Shown here: positions 9,284 to 19,482 of the stretch, piece after piece | Layout of the letters: every line of letters begins with the position of its first letter | Position numbering within the stretch: position 1 is the first letter of the stretch | Source of the DNA: JADHLK01 sp038131695 | Lineage (GTDB): Bacteria; Pseudomonadota; Alphaproteobacteria; Puniceispirillales; Puniceispirillaceae | Assembly: GCA_038131695.1 (NCBI GenBank) | Contig: JAYPQA010000030.1 | Coordinates: 1 to 64,000, forward strand | Length of the DNA: 64,000 bases | Direction of reading: 5' to 3' | Program-made: the position numbers and the translations under genes | Notes under the pieces: model-generated | The model's database searches: none | The model's input: the letters and a program-made list of their open reading frames with translations, nothing else | What the model was told of the DNA's origin: nothing

Positions 9284-9314
9284 AAAGGCCCACGACCCCG
9301 CGCCGGGCTTTTGT
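9284..9314 (+). terminator. Probable terminator after pntB
   Basis: AAAGGCCC (from 9284) and GGGCTTTT (about 9305-9312) can pair around a short loop, and a T-rich tract follows from about 9318. One mismatch in the stem may be a read error. The position, 25 bases after the pntB stop, fits a transcription end. The tract at about 9318-9360 is an unusually pure pyrimidine run. Confidence 0.4.
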
Positions 9315-9453
9315 GCGGTTTTTCTTTTTCCCTTTTTTCTTCCTCCCCTTTTTCTTTTGGCCAAACCTAACTGGCCTATCCTGTAACCTGTCCGGCCCGC
9401 TGCGAAATAAGCAGATAAAAAGGGCTGATAATCGGGAAAAGGAGGGGTTTGCC

Positions 9454-9867
9454 ATGCTTGGAGAAATCATTTTGGTAGAGATCGATCTGGTGCTGATACT
9501 GGCGGGTCATTCTGGCCTATCTGTCCGGGATGGTCTGGTTTCATCCAACGCCTGTTTGGTGAGTTTTGGCTGGAGGAAAAGCCGCATCGCACGCGCGCTT
9601 GATCTGGCCGCCTCGTTGAAAGAGGTGATGCTGTTCAGCGCGCTAGATATTGTGCTGGTGGCCGCGCTGATCACGCTGCTTTATGCCAGTTTCGCACAGG
9701 CGGCTTTGTGTGCTGTTTCTGGCAGCGGTCTGGGTTGGCACTTACACCGGCACCCTGTCCAAGGGGGCAGCAACGCACTCTGGCTGGTTGATACCGGCTA
9801 TCTGACGCTGCAATATCTGATCATTCCGGCGGCTCTGGCCCTGTTTATGGTGATCAAAGTCAGATAG
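9454..9867 (+). CDS. Small membrane protein of unknown function (probably frameshifted)
   Basis: About 138 residues from ATG 9454, preceded by a GGAGGGG-type ribosome site. Hydrophobic segments are visible at about residues 5-17 (IILVEIDLVLILAG), 55-80 (VMLFSALDIVLVAALITLLYA) and 115-135 (YLTLQYLIIPAALALFMVI), so it is an inner-membrane protein. The stretch with LCAVSGSGLGWHLHRHPVQG looks out of frame, so the middle may be distorted. I do not recognise the family. Its 3' end overlaps that of the convergent ABC1 kinase gene by 8 bases. Confidence 0.5.
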   Translation: MLGEIILVEIDLVLILAGHSGLSVRDGLVSSNACLVSFGWRKSRIARALDLAASLKEVMLFSALDIVLVAALITLLYASFAQAALCAVSGSGLGWHLHRHPVQGGSNALWLVDTGYLTLQYLIIPAALALFMVIKVR

Positions 9868-11229
9868 GTTTTCCGTGGCAGGCCGATCTTGCCGCAAGGC
9901 CTTTGCTGAGGTTTTGAGCCATGCACAGAAAATCATCGATCAGCTCCTTCAAAGAGCTGCTTCACCACCTCTATTGTTTGCAGATGCAAAAACACCGAGC
10001 CCAGCCCAACCGCCGCACCCGTCCATCAGCACAAATTCGCGCGGGCGGATGCCGCCACTGCGTTTGAGTTCCTCATGCGGCCCTTCGCCGGCCAGTCTGA
10101 TGCCCTTCTGAGCCGGAGCGCAGCGCCTGCTGTATCGGCGCACCTGGTCTTCCACAGCGGCGCATAACAACCCACCCAGATATTGAGTACCTGAATAGCC
10201 TCACGTCCAGCCCGCGCAAAGCCCCACTGCTCATAGGCATGACGGCTAGCGGTCATCCTGGTCGCAGGCTCCGCCACAAATCAATCACACTGCCGAGCAC
10301 CCGGCCGGAAGACCGGATAGAGCCAAATCCAGATTGACGGATGATCTCTGGGGACAGAGAATAATTACCCAGATGGCCACCATGATCACCGTAATAATAA
10401 AGGGCACATACCACAGGCGCGGAACATATTTGTCATCCGATTGCGCTGATCTGATCCGGGGCTCCGGTCTCCAGCGCCAGCCCATCAGCTTTTGCCCTTC
10501 CAGCCATCCATTGCCAGAATATCCGGCTGGTAGAGAGTTCATCAGCGGCTGCGGGAACCTGCGCCAGCTGGTTCCTCCGCCAGCATCAGCCGATAGAGCT
10601 TCATATTCGCGCCTCACGCTGATAATCCAAAGCTCCTTCAGCCGCAGGCGGGCTGATACCCTTTTGTGAATATCAGGCAGTGAAAGATCGTATTCGGTCA
10701 AAACGCTCATAAATTGGAAGACCAGCCCGCCAGCTGGCGGCAAATCGGGCATCAATCGCTGAGGCCATATCCTCTCGATATTGCGCTTGGACTGCCAGCT
10801 GGCGCGCGCCAATCTGGGCGCGATGCACCTGCCCCAGCGAGGCCGCAGAAACAGCCCGGCGATCAAAGCTATCAAATTTCTGTTGCCAATCCGCGCCCAG
10901 CTCGGTGCGGCGCTTGATGTAAAGTCAGCCAGCCCATAGGCAAAGGCATCTCGCCCAGGCTGGCCAGCTCCCCAGCATATCTTTTGCAGCGCATCTGGAA
11001 TGGTGTGATGCAGGATTTGCGCCACCCCTTCATCATGGCTGCCCTAAGCCCTAGCGTAGCGCCAGTCGGCGGTACGTTTTAGCGATCCACTTCCAGACCC
11101 AGCCAGCGGTCGCCAGCCAGCCGCGCGCGCCGAAGCCCGACATGACCTCCGGTCACCTGGGCGGCGCAGTGCGGCGCAACCGGCCCCAGCAGCTGAGCGA
11201 TCAGACAATGGCTTTGCATCTCCTTGCAT
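9860..11229 (-). CDS. ABC1/AarF/UbiB-type atypical kinase (frameshifted)
   Basis: Proteins of this family are atypical kinases or ATPases, many of them tied to ubiquinone or lipid metabolism. The reading is leftward from an ATG at 11227-11229. Diagnostic pieces are QILHHTIPDALQ, then GELASLGEDAFA-like residues. Next is ASLGQVHRA, the family's equivalent of the Gly-rich loop. FQFMSVLTEYDLSLPDIHKR and an ELDYQREARN-type segment follow, and the end is PREFVLMDRAAVGLG. Assembled across frames it is about 456 residues. The stop is TGA at 9860-9862. The start codon overlaps the stop of the upstream pepF gene as TGATG, so the two are probably translated together. I cannot tell UbiB itself from other ABC1 members. 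Confidence 0.75.
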
Positions 11230-13102
11230 CAGCCGAGCTCCTCCAGCTCATCAATCAGCCCGAAATCATATCCAGGCCCAGTGATGCCAGAAGGCCGGGT
11301 CGGCCGTCCAGCCCGAACGGGCCAGGCCGCATCATAACGCTTCACTGCCACTGCTTTCGTAAGCCTATAGATAATCCGCAACAACCGATCATGGCCGCGC
11401 TTCGCTGGCCTGCTTTCGGCCAGGTTCGTGCCAGAGCGCATCGACTAGACAATCGCCAGGTGCTGCATAGGTACAGACATTAAAGGGCAGGCTGATGAAT
11501 GCGGTATATAGGCCCAGATTGATAACTCCTCTGAGTTGATGGCTGTGGGGGCCAAGGGCCTGTTCCTGCTCTTGGTCCAGAGATCACAAAATCTCCTAGA
11601 AGATAATCTATGGCGCATCATGCAGGCGGGTCTGCCGCAATTATGGAGCGCGATTTTCCGAGCCGCACAACTGTATTCAGCATCCTCAACCTTGCCAGCC
11701 AGCAGAATTTCGCAGGGCGCTGGCCGGGTTGTTATCCAGCAAAATGGCGAAAGACCAGTGACCTGCAAAAACCGAGTGAGCCAAGCAGAGTCAGTGGGTT
11801 CGGTGACATTAACAGCCTCCTTGTCAGCTGCCAGTAGCTGGTGGATGCTGTGATCTGCAGCTCATGGGCCAGCGTCATCACATCGCGGGCCTTGCTGTCA
11901 TAATTCAGCAATATATAGATGTACACTGGTGGACAGTCGGATGGGCAAGGCCTCGTGGATGCCTTGCTGCCGCGACCGGCATCAATCCAGCCTCCTTTTT
12001 CAAAAAAGCGGCTGGCCAGCTCTGCCGCCACATTTGCGTAGTAAACCGTATGTAAGGTATCCAACACAATTTTCTGTGCCTCCTTTTTTCGCCAGCTATA
12101 GTGGCGATCAGTCATCACTGGCAGCGGGGCGTTGTGGTCCCACCACCGAGCTGATCCTCCCTGACTGGCCCACCTCCTGCCTTCAGCTGATAATAGCGAT
12201 GCGGCATCCGGCAGCTTCCCGCCTCCGGTTAGCCGCTGCAGCCAGCGCATCTCCACCCACCGGTCATCCACATCATTGGCCAGATTGCGCGAGGAGCATC
12301 GCGTTCAAACTTGCGCCGCGATCCTCGACCTCCTATCCTTGGTACAATACGACGATCAAACACTGAAAAGGCGCTGATTTGGCTCCTTCGTATTGATTTG
12401 GTACAGGGACTGTGGCCCGCCTTAGCCGTGGTTTCACTGTCCGCTGGTCAGCAAAATTCAGGACGGCTCACCTAGCTGCTGGTCGTCAAAATCAATTTCC
12501 CCAGCTGCGTCAGTGTTTCCACTCGGGAATAGCCATTCCATGCGGCGCGCCCGGCCGGGCCGCGCCTCACTCAGCATCTGCTCCAGCCCAGGAATACGTG
12601 CGGGGGCCGAGGCGCGCAGCTGGCGCAGCCAGGCTGGGTAATGGAAAAACCGGTCGGCCAGGGCTTCACTGGATAGGCCGTCTCATCCAGGGCCGCCAGC
12701 TCCAGCTCAATAAACAGTAATTTTGCTTCTATGTCAGAGGCTTTTTCCCGCATGGTCTGGCTGTGTTTGGCAATTGCCGGATCGGTCATATCGGCAGCAA
12801 ACATCAAATCAGCATGGCTGAGGATACGGCCCCAGTTGCCAGTCAGCGTTTCATAGTCAGCGATCAGCCCGGCCAGCTCAGCGCCGCTGGCACTGGCCAG
12901 ACGGTCCCCTGCCAGTTCTGTGCCAGCTGCTCGGCCTGTCCGGTCAGATCAGTCAGCAGCTCCTCTGGCCGATCAGCGGATCATCGGTCCCTGATAGAGA
13001 TCGGCCAAACCCAAAATCGGCAAACTGTCTGGGCAGAGGTTCCTCTCAGCAGCGGCTGGTTTTTGTCTGCCCTTTGATATAGGGGATTGTGGCAAAACTC
13101 AC
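11229..13102 (-). CDS. pepF: Oligoendopeptidase F, M3 family (frameshifted)
   Basis: PepF is a cytoplasmic zinc metallopeptidase that trims short peptides. The product reads leftward from about 13102 (GTG, SFATIPYIKGQT). It carries LLFAADMTDPAIAKHSQTMREK, then SDIEAKLLFIELELAALDE, PWLRQLRASAPH, LEQMLSE, and SWKKAQKIVLDTYH. The zinc site follows: RDVMTLAHEL, continuing out of frame with the second His (about 11850-11870). It ends LIDELEELG. About 620 residues matches the family's 600. The HExxH motif is interrupted by a 1-2 base disturbance that I read as error, because the flanking residues are conserved. The stop overlaps the start of the ABC1 kinase gene. Confidence 0.85.
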
Positions 13103-13236
13103 CCGGGGGCAGATTTTTCAAAACTGGCTTTTTGCCGAAAAGAGCGGTCAGAAAACAACACAGAGCCTGGGGTTTGTCATCAGCCCTGCATATCCTGCAT
13201 CATGGAAAGACAAGAAGTCAGGCTTTCGGATTTGCG

Positions 13237-15072
13237 ATGGGCAGATTATTTAACCATGCCAAAATTGATGGCTGGGATCGGCAGAACAAAGCTTGCCGGA
13301 GATGTTTTTCAACCGCGCTGAAAAAGATGGCACAGGCCCTTTGTCTGGCATCGCCATCGCGGGCGCTGGGCCCAATCGAGCTGGAAGCGCATGGCAGATC
13401 AGGTATTGACGCTGGCCGCCGCCTTGTGCCAGCGCGGCATTACCAGAGGCACAAGGTGGCGATCTTATCTGAAAACCGGCCAGAATGGGTGACTGCAGAC
13501 CTGGCAATTATGCTGGTGGGGCGATTTCTGTGCCGCTATTCACCACCCATAGCCAGACGGATTTGGCGTGGCTGTTGGCCCATTCCAGCGCGGTTATCTG
13601 TTTTGATGAAAAGCTGGCTGGGCGTACAGAGGCGGCGGCCCAGATTGTCCAGAGTGCTATCGCTGGTTGCGGTGATGGAACCGGGCAAGCTGTTGCATTA
13701 TCCGCCGGGCTGGCGGTGGTCTTGCTGATCAAATGCTGGGCTGAAGGGCGGCAGGTCGGGTCCGTCCGGCCCAGTGATTTTCCAAAAGTGAAGACCGGGG
13801 ATGTCGCCTGCATCATTTATACCTCCGGGGCACATGAACAGCCGAAAGGGGAGCGATGTCACCCACCGTTCCATCATGGCCAATCTGGCCGGGGCAGAGG
13901 GGGTTGCTGCGCTGATCTTTCATTGGGTGATGAGGTGTTTTTATCAATGTTGCCACTCAGCCATGCCTATGAACATTCGGTTGACTGTTTTTTCCATCCA
14001 TATTGCCGCCCAGATTTATTTTCTGAACCGGCCAGAGGCGCTGACCTCAACGCTGTTGGATGTGCGGCCAACGATTATGACAGCGGCGTGCCACGGCTGT
14101 ATGAGGTGCTGCAGGATCGCATGCGTCAGGTATTTCAGCCAAGGGGCCGCTACAGCGCCGGATGCTGGAGCGCGATAGAGCGGGCACGCTGGCGGCGAAA
14201 TCAGAACAGCTGAGCATCGGCCAGAAAATAGAGAATCGGCTGCTGATTTGCTGGTGCGGCGGGCGATCCGGAAATCGCTTTGGCGGTCGGTTAAAGCCAG
14301 CGGCTTTGCCTCTCCGGCGGGGCCGCGCTGATCCAAATAGCGGGTTTTTCTTTCTGGCTCTGGGAATCAGATTGCTGCAGGGGCTATGGCCAAACCGAAG
14401 CCAGCCCGGTTATCACCGCCAATCCGCCGCGTGCCATTCGCATTGAAACAGTCGGCAAGCCGCTGGCCGGGGTAGAGCTGGGGCTGACCCGATCCGGCGA
14501 GATCAAGGTGCGCGGCCCGCTGGTGATGGCCGGGTATTGGAATGATCCGGTGGCCAGCCGCAAGGTGCTGCGCGGCGGCTGGCTCTATACAGGCGATCTG
14601 GGAACCATCACGCCAGATGGCTATCTGATGCTGACCGGCCGGAAAAAGGATATTATCATTAATTCCGGCGGCGAAAATATCTTCCTACCAAGGTTGAGGC
14701 GATCTGGGAATCAGCAGCGAGATTGAACAGGCGGTTATTTTCGGCAATCGCAAACCATTCCTGGATGGCGCTGATCACCCCGTCTGCCGGAGTCCCATTG
14801 GGCAAGCAGGTTGGCACAAATTCAGGCCCTGATCAGGCCCGCTACAGCGCCGCCTTCAAGAAGCATTGATACCGCTAATGCCAGCCTCAGCCCGATTGAG
14901 CGGATTCGCAGCTTTTTGATCACAGAGATGAACCTTTCAGTCTGGATAATAAATGCCTCACCGCCTCTGGCCAGATAAGGCGGGCGCAAATCACCCGCAT
15001 CTTTATGGCGAGCGCATGGAACAGCTCTACCGGCGCAACAAGCCGGTGGGTGGAGACAATAATCCAGCATAG
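13237..15072 (+). CDS. Long-chain acyl-CoA synthetase, AMP-binding (frameshifted)
   Basis: This enzyme activates fatty acids with ATP and CoA. From ATG 13237 (MGRLFNHAKIDGWDRQNKA) it shows ALCQRGITRGDKVAILSENR and EWVTADLAIMLVGAISVP. The AMP-binding P-loop equivalent, IIYTSGTTEQPKGVMLTHRS, is disturbed at 13825-13865. Then come LPLSHAYEHSV, GYGQTEASPVITAN and the GWLYTGDLG motif. Last are GYLMLTGRKKDIIINSGGEN and VEA (14600-14705), with a C-terminal domain to TAG 15070-15072. At about 600 residues it fits FACS-type ligases with a large middle domain. At least seven indels break the frame. It lies directly left of the first tRNA-derived repeat, so it is the last gene before the islands. Confidence 0.85.
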
Positions 15073-15080
15073 TGGAGACA

Positions 15081-15235
15081 GGCGACCCGAGAGGATCTGA
15101 ACCTCTGGCCTACAGATTAGGAATATATTGCTCAACCAATCGATTAGACAATATAACAATTCAAATCAATATTTTATATCTATTCTAAGAAACAAAAGCA
15201 GACCCTGAAGCCACTTTTTGTTTACTTTTTCGACT
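15081..15235 (-). repeat. tRNA-Arg(CCU)-like 3' part plus flank, repeat copy A
   Basis: Read leftward, this copy contains the anticodon loop TTCCTAA, AATCTGTAGGCC, a T-arm (AGAGG-TTC-type loop with one swapped pair) and GGGTCGCC. The 5' acceptor strand and the left side of the D-stem are absent, so it is not a complete tRNA. On the other side it continues into AT-rich DNA (AATATTGATTTGAAT...), which is also shared with copy B at 29562-29728. Together the copies look like attachment-site repeats flanking 15.2-29.6 kb. The gap 15073-15302 holds nothing else. Confidence 0.7.
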
Positions 15236-15302
15236 TTCCTGACCCTGCGATTAGAATTTGGGTATAAGATGGGCTTGTTGGCTGCATAGATTGGCTGTAT
15301 TC

Positions 15303-16442
15303 TTACCTTATATTTCGGCTGGATGCCAGCGCGGCTCCCTCTGCCAGGCTGGCCAGCTTGGCCCAGGCAATATCCGGGTCCACTGCGCCGAAACCGGCAA
15401 AAGTGCCAAAGCCACAATCTGACCCGGCGACCACCCGCTCAGCCCCGACAATATCAGTAAAGCGTTGCAGGCGCTGGGCCACCAATTCCGGATGCTCCAC
15501 AAAATTGGTCGTGCTGTCGATGACGCCGGGCATCAGCACCTTATCATCAGGAATCTCTGGCCTGCGCTCTTGAAAAACTGTCCATTCATGAGCATGACGC
15601 GGATTGGAGGTCTCAAACAGGAGATAACGGGCGCGGGTCTGCATCAGCAATGCAAACACCTTGTCCATATCAATATCGCAAATATGCGGGCCTTCATAAT
15701 TGCCCCAGCAGATATGCACCCGCACGCGCGCCGGATCAATATCCCGCAAGGCATGGTTCAGCGCCTCTATGTGCAAGCCGGCAATCTGGACAAATTCTGC
15801 ATCTGAGAGATCCGCAAACAGCATATGGCGGGATAGCGCAAGGTCCGGGCAATCAAGCTGCAGATCCAGCCCGGCTGCAACAATCGTCTCATATTCTGCT
15901 TTCATCGCATCGGCGAGAGCCGCCAGATAGGCTTCCCGGCTGGGATAGTAATCATTTTGCAAAAACAGCGAGATAACACCCGGAGAGGCGGCGTTCATAA
16001 AGCCCCGTTCAGCCCCATATTCGGTCATGCCAGCCTTGAGGTTGGCGATATCCTTTTGCAGCTCCTCCTGGCCTTTTGAGGTGACCGGCCCGGTGCATTT
16101 GGGGCGTGCATATTGCGGCGTACCCCCTTCATCTGCCAGCCGCTGCAAAAAGCCGGGAAATTGTTTCAGATCAGCGGGGGCGTTGCGCGGGCTGTCGCCA
16201 GAAAAGCCGGTATAGCGGTCTTTGACATAGGTGGCATAAGATATCTTTGAAGTTTCCCCATCCGAGACGATATCTATGCCGGCCGCGCGCTGGCGGCGCA
16301 CCGTCTCGGCACAGGCCTCAGCCATACAGGCATCAAAATCCGTCTGGTCAAAGGCTTCTTCGCGTTCACGGGCGAAAATAAAATCAACCACCTTCTGGCT
16401 GCGCGGCAAAGAGCCTACATGGCTTGTCAATATCTTGTGCAT
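15303..16442 (-). CDS. Cobalamin-independent methionine synthase (MetE) C-domain-like protein
   Basis: A 379-residue single-domain relative of the MetE catalytic barrel. Bona fide MetE has about 750 residues and two such domains, so this is one of the MetE-like proteins of uncertain substrate. These use a thiolate bound to zinc to accept a methyl or alkyl group. The four zinc ligands can be placed: His243 and Cys245 (VHICWGNYEGPH), Glu277 (LLFETSNPRH) and Cys343 (VAGSDCGFG). The N-terminus TSHVGSLPRS is typical of the group. It is the last gene of the long leftward operon, 28 bases after the bicupin gene. A role in transferring a methyl or similar group from the imported compound is inference. 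Confidence 0.82.
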   Translation of the reverse strand: MHKILTSHVGSLPRSQKVVDFIFAREREEAFDQTDFDACMAEACAETVRRQRAAGIDIVSDGETSKISYATYVKDRYTGFSGDSPRNAPADLKQFPGFLQRLADEGGTPQYARPKCTGPVTSKGQEELQKDIANLKAGMTEYGAERGFMNAASPGVISLFLQNDYYPSREAYLAALADAMKAEYETIVAAGLDLQLDCPDLALSRHMLFADLSDAEFVQIAGLHIEALNHALRDIDPARVRVHICWGNYEGPHICDIDMDKVFALLMQTRARYLLFETSNPRHAHEWTVFQERRPEIPDDKVLMPGVIDSTTNFVEHPELVAQRLQRFTDIVGAERVVAGSDCGFGTFAGFGAVDPDIAWAKLASLAEGAALASSRNIR

Positions 16443-16470
16443 TCCTGCTTCCCCTCAAGATGTTTGGCAG

Positions 16471-17468
16471 CTACGGGCGCGCGCGCCCGGCTTTTGGAAA
16501 ATCAACTGTTGGGCCAGCTGGATCATCTGTATTGCGCACCCGAAACAGGCTGGCCTCACCGCTCATGGACGGGGCCAGATGCCGGCACAGACCTGGCGGT
16601 ACAGCACAGGTATCTCCTGCTGCCAGACCAGCTGATCCCCCCTCCCAGGACAAGGTCCAATGCCCCTTCATGACCATCAGAACTTCATGGCGGTCGGTCA
16701 CATAGCCATCGCTGAGTGAGGATTCGCGCACCAAATCCAACTCAAAGCCGGGGCGGTCCTGCAAAAGCGCCTCTGCACCGATCACCGGGGCAGGCTGGCC
16801 ATCTGCCAGCGCCATCATATCCCAGTGGCGGGCCACAAAACGCGGCACGAATTCGGCTGCGCTGACTTTTGGAAACAGGGCCATCTGCGCGGCATCCAAA
16901 GGCGGCATTGGCCCGATACCTCTGGCAGCGCTGCGCCTTTCTTGCTGTCATAGAGAACGCCATTCTCTCCCAATACCAGCCCATGGGCGCGGGCTTCTTC
17001 CAAAACTTGCGGGGCCCAGACAACGCCGCCACCCGCATCATCACCGCCCAGAATGGCCATGATCATCGCATAATCTGTGCCGATATTCTCAAAGCCCCGG
17101 AAAATGCCGGTCGGGATGTTGATTACATCGCCTTTTTCCAGCACCACCGCCCCATCCTTGCCCTCATTTCCCCAAAAGAAGCGCCAGCGCCCGGACAAAA
17201 CAAGGAAAACCTCTGCCGTGCGGTGCGAATGCAGGGAATTGTGGCATTTTGGCGGCTGGCCTGCCGCGCCGATATTAAATCCCGGCGTTTCGGTGATATG
17301 GACATGCTGATCAGATGCCTCGGATACACCGCCGCCGATAATGGTGAAATTCTCTTTTTGATCAGAGCCTGGCGTATGGGCATCAATAAAAGCTGTGCGA
17401 CAGGGAATCAGCGCCCCATAACGCACGATGCGAGCTTCCATTTCCTCAACTGTGAGCATTTGTGCCAT
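16471..17468 (-). CDS. Bicupin protein (one frameshift)
   Basis: Two overlapping open frames join into one protein of about 332 residues. The first (from ATG 17466-17468) carries the first cupin: PKCHNSLHSHRTAEVFLVLSG has the HxH...E metal pattern, and EKGDVINIPTGIFRGFENIG is the second cupin motif. It changes frame at about 16915, after KKGAALPEVSG. The second frame (MPPLDAAQMALFPKVSAAEF) holds a second cupin-like barrel: DRHEVLMVMKGHWTLSWEGG and AAGDTCAVPPGLCRHLAP. Its metal residues are poorer, as is common in bicupins. Such proteins include dioxygenases and isomerases acting on small acids. The exact reaction is unknown. It lies 9 bases after the SnoaL-like gene in the operon. Confidence 0.72.
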
Positions 17469-17477
17469 CTAATTATC

Positions 17478-18466
17478 CTAGCCCGTTTGCATCAAAATCT
17501 GTTTCCAGATCGCAACCTCATCATAAAGCGCAAATTCATGCCGCAATTTTGGCCTGCCTGAGACCAGCGCGCCAAATTCAGCATGGCACATCCCCATAAT
17601 ATAGACCTCAGCCCCGGTCGGTCGGCCAAAGCTGCCCCAGCCTTCATGGCGGCCCTGCAAGGACCAGCGCAAGGCAGCCCGCGGCGGCATCATCTCATCT
17701 GCCCGGCCTATCTGATGGTCAATGCTGAATTGGGCAGACGGAAAGCTGGATCGCAAGCCGATCCAGAATTTATCCACCTCACCCCAGCCTCTGGCAGCGA
17801 CATCTCCTGCATAGGCGCCCTGCACCGCCCGATCATACTGTTCTGGTATGACTGCCAAATCAGCAGCCATAATGCGCTGCAAAATCTCCGCATAGCGCGC
17901 GCCCCATTCATTGTCATTGCCGCGCCCCTTATAAGGGCCCTCAACATAATTGCTGGGGTCGGCGGCTCACATTGATCTGGCCCGCCCTCATCCTCGATGA
18001 TTTTTGCCGCCGCCTCTTTGGCCGTCCAGCCCAGCTGTTTGGCAATGCCGCCATAATCGCGCACCAGCCATTCATCAGTGATGCTGTTATGGATTGCGAA
18101 ACAATCTGCGATTGCCCGAAAATGCACGCTCTTGCCAGTCGCCGGGCCAAACTGGCTCTCCCCCAGATGCGTGCCGGTGCAATATAGCCGGTGCGAGCTA
18201 AGCATTCCGGCCTCTGGATCGCCGGACCAGATAACATCCTCACCCAGCAGCTGTCGATCCGGGAATTCCACCAGCGTGCCCATCGTCTTGGCAATCACGC
18301 CCTGATTGCCCCGATAGGCCCCCATCGGCATGCGCAGATACATATCCTCACCATAATAATGGTTGAGCGTGGCGATCCCGCGATCTTCCCAGATTTCTTT
18401 GGTAATCCCCAAAATATAATCTGGAAAATCCCTGAATTTCTTGTCAAAACCTTTCATCTTTCCCAT
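17478..18466 (-). CDS. SnoaL/NTF2-like protein A, two domains (one frameshift)
   Basis: SnoaL-like folds are small cone-shaped barrels found in polyketide cyclases, hydratases and isomerases. The first frame (from 18466) reads KKFRDFPDYILGITKEIWED and has SSHRLYCTGTHLG, KSVHFRAIADCFAIHNS and DEWLVRDYGGIAKQLGW, the standard second half of the fold. After a frame change at about 17940 the protein continues NDNEWGARYAE, then QRIMAADLAVIPEQYDRAVQ and a second fold ending LYDEVAIWKQILMQTG. The total is about 329 residues. The two-domain layout is shared with genes at 20260 and 27628. Its start overlaps the LacI gene by 13 bases. The chemical role is unknown. Confidence 0.72.
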
Positions 18467-19482
18467 CCTTCAGCTATCCGGGATGAACCGCGCAAAACCA
18501 GCGGCCCCCCAATTTTGATCTGGCTTGGCGGAGTATTTTCCGCCTCTATTTGGGCCAAAAGAAGCCGCACCGTTTCGCTGACCATCTGATTGGCCGGTTG
18601 CCGCACCGTGGTCAGATTATAAGCCTGCCAGCCTGCTGCCTGCACATCATCATAGCCTACAACAGACACATCGTCCGGCACCGCCAGACCAAGCTCAAAA
18701 CGCAACACATCCATCACCTTGAAGGCCATGTGATCATTGGCCACAAATACCGCATCCGGCCTGTCTCCGGCAGGCACTTCAAACAGCTGGCGGGTCGCCG
18801 CTGCCGCATCTTCCAGCTTGAAATTACCGACCGCCCTCGCATAGAGGGGCTGGCCTGCCGCCTGCAACCCCTCAACAAAGCCAGCCTCTCGGTCACGCTG
18901 GGTTGAGGCCCCTTCCCAGCCTGCAATATAGGCAATGCGTTGATGCCCGCCCGCCACCAGAAATTCAGCGACCTGCCGCCCGCCTGCGCGGTTGTCAGAG
19001 GTGACTGAGGACAGGCCCGGATCATCCTGTGAGCGGTTGAACAGCACCAGCGGCACGCCAACCTGGCGACATCTTTCTGAGAGATCAGAGGACATGGCCA
19101 CCGAGGCGGCAATAATGCCATCGACCTGATAATCCAGAATTTCACTGACCACACGGTCAATATTGCCTTCTGTCTGGGCAGCCAGAAAAACCAGCAGGTG
19201 ATAGCCTTTTTCCTGCAGCTGGCTGGAGAGTCTCTCCATCGCATCCGGATAGAATTGGTTTTGCAAATAAGCGACCACCAGCCCGATCATCCGGCTCTTG
19301 CCAGAGACCATTGCACGGGCCAGCGAGTTGGGCCGATACCCCAGCTCCAATGCTGCTTTTTGCACCTTTGCAACAGTGCGCGGCGAGGCCGATGCGCCGG
19401 GCGTAAAGACCCGGCTGACCGCAGATTGCGAAACCCCGGCAATAGCAGCGACCTGCTGGGCGGTAATACGGCTGTTACTCAT
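18454..19482 (-). CDS. LacI-family transcriptional regulator
   Basis: A complete 342-residue LacI/GalR repressor. The helix-turn-helix is at residues 5-27 (RITAQQVAAIAGVSQSAVSRVF), with the hinge helix RPNSLARAMVSGKS. The periplasmic-binding-type ligand domain follows (MIGLVVAYLQNQFYPDAMER, VDGIIAASVAM, VSVVGYDDVQAAGW). Its ATG overlaps the stop of the SDR gene as ATGA, so it is co-translated within the operon it probably controls. The best operator candidate is the palindrome cluster at 27563-27604 in front of the importer genes. A LacI-type sensor together with a CUT1-type importer suggests that the inducer is a sugar-like or polyol-like compound. Confidence 0.9.
   Translation of the reverse strand: MSNSRITAQQVAAIAGVSQSAVSRVFTPGASASPRTVAKVQKAALELGYRPNSLARAMVSGKSRMIGLVVAYLQNQFYPDAMERLSSQLQEKGYHLLVFLAAQTEGNIDRVVSEILDYQVDGIIAASVAMSSDLSERCRQVGVPLVLFNRSQDDPGLSSVTSDNRAGGRQVAEFLVAGGHQRIAYIAGWEGASTQRDREAGFVEGLQAAGQPLYARAVGNFKLEDAAAATRQLFEVPAGDRPDAVFVANDHMAFKVMDVLRFELGLAVPDDVSVVGYDDVQAAGWQAYNLTTVRQPANQMVSETVRLLLAQIEAENTPPSQIKIGGPLVLRGSSRIAEGWER

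Noticed and set aside
16471..17468. Cupin DMSP lyase (DddL/Q/W type)
   Set aside because: It has two cupin domains and about 330 residues, unlike the small single-cupin lyases, and the metal-motif surroundings do not match.
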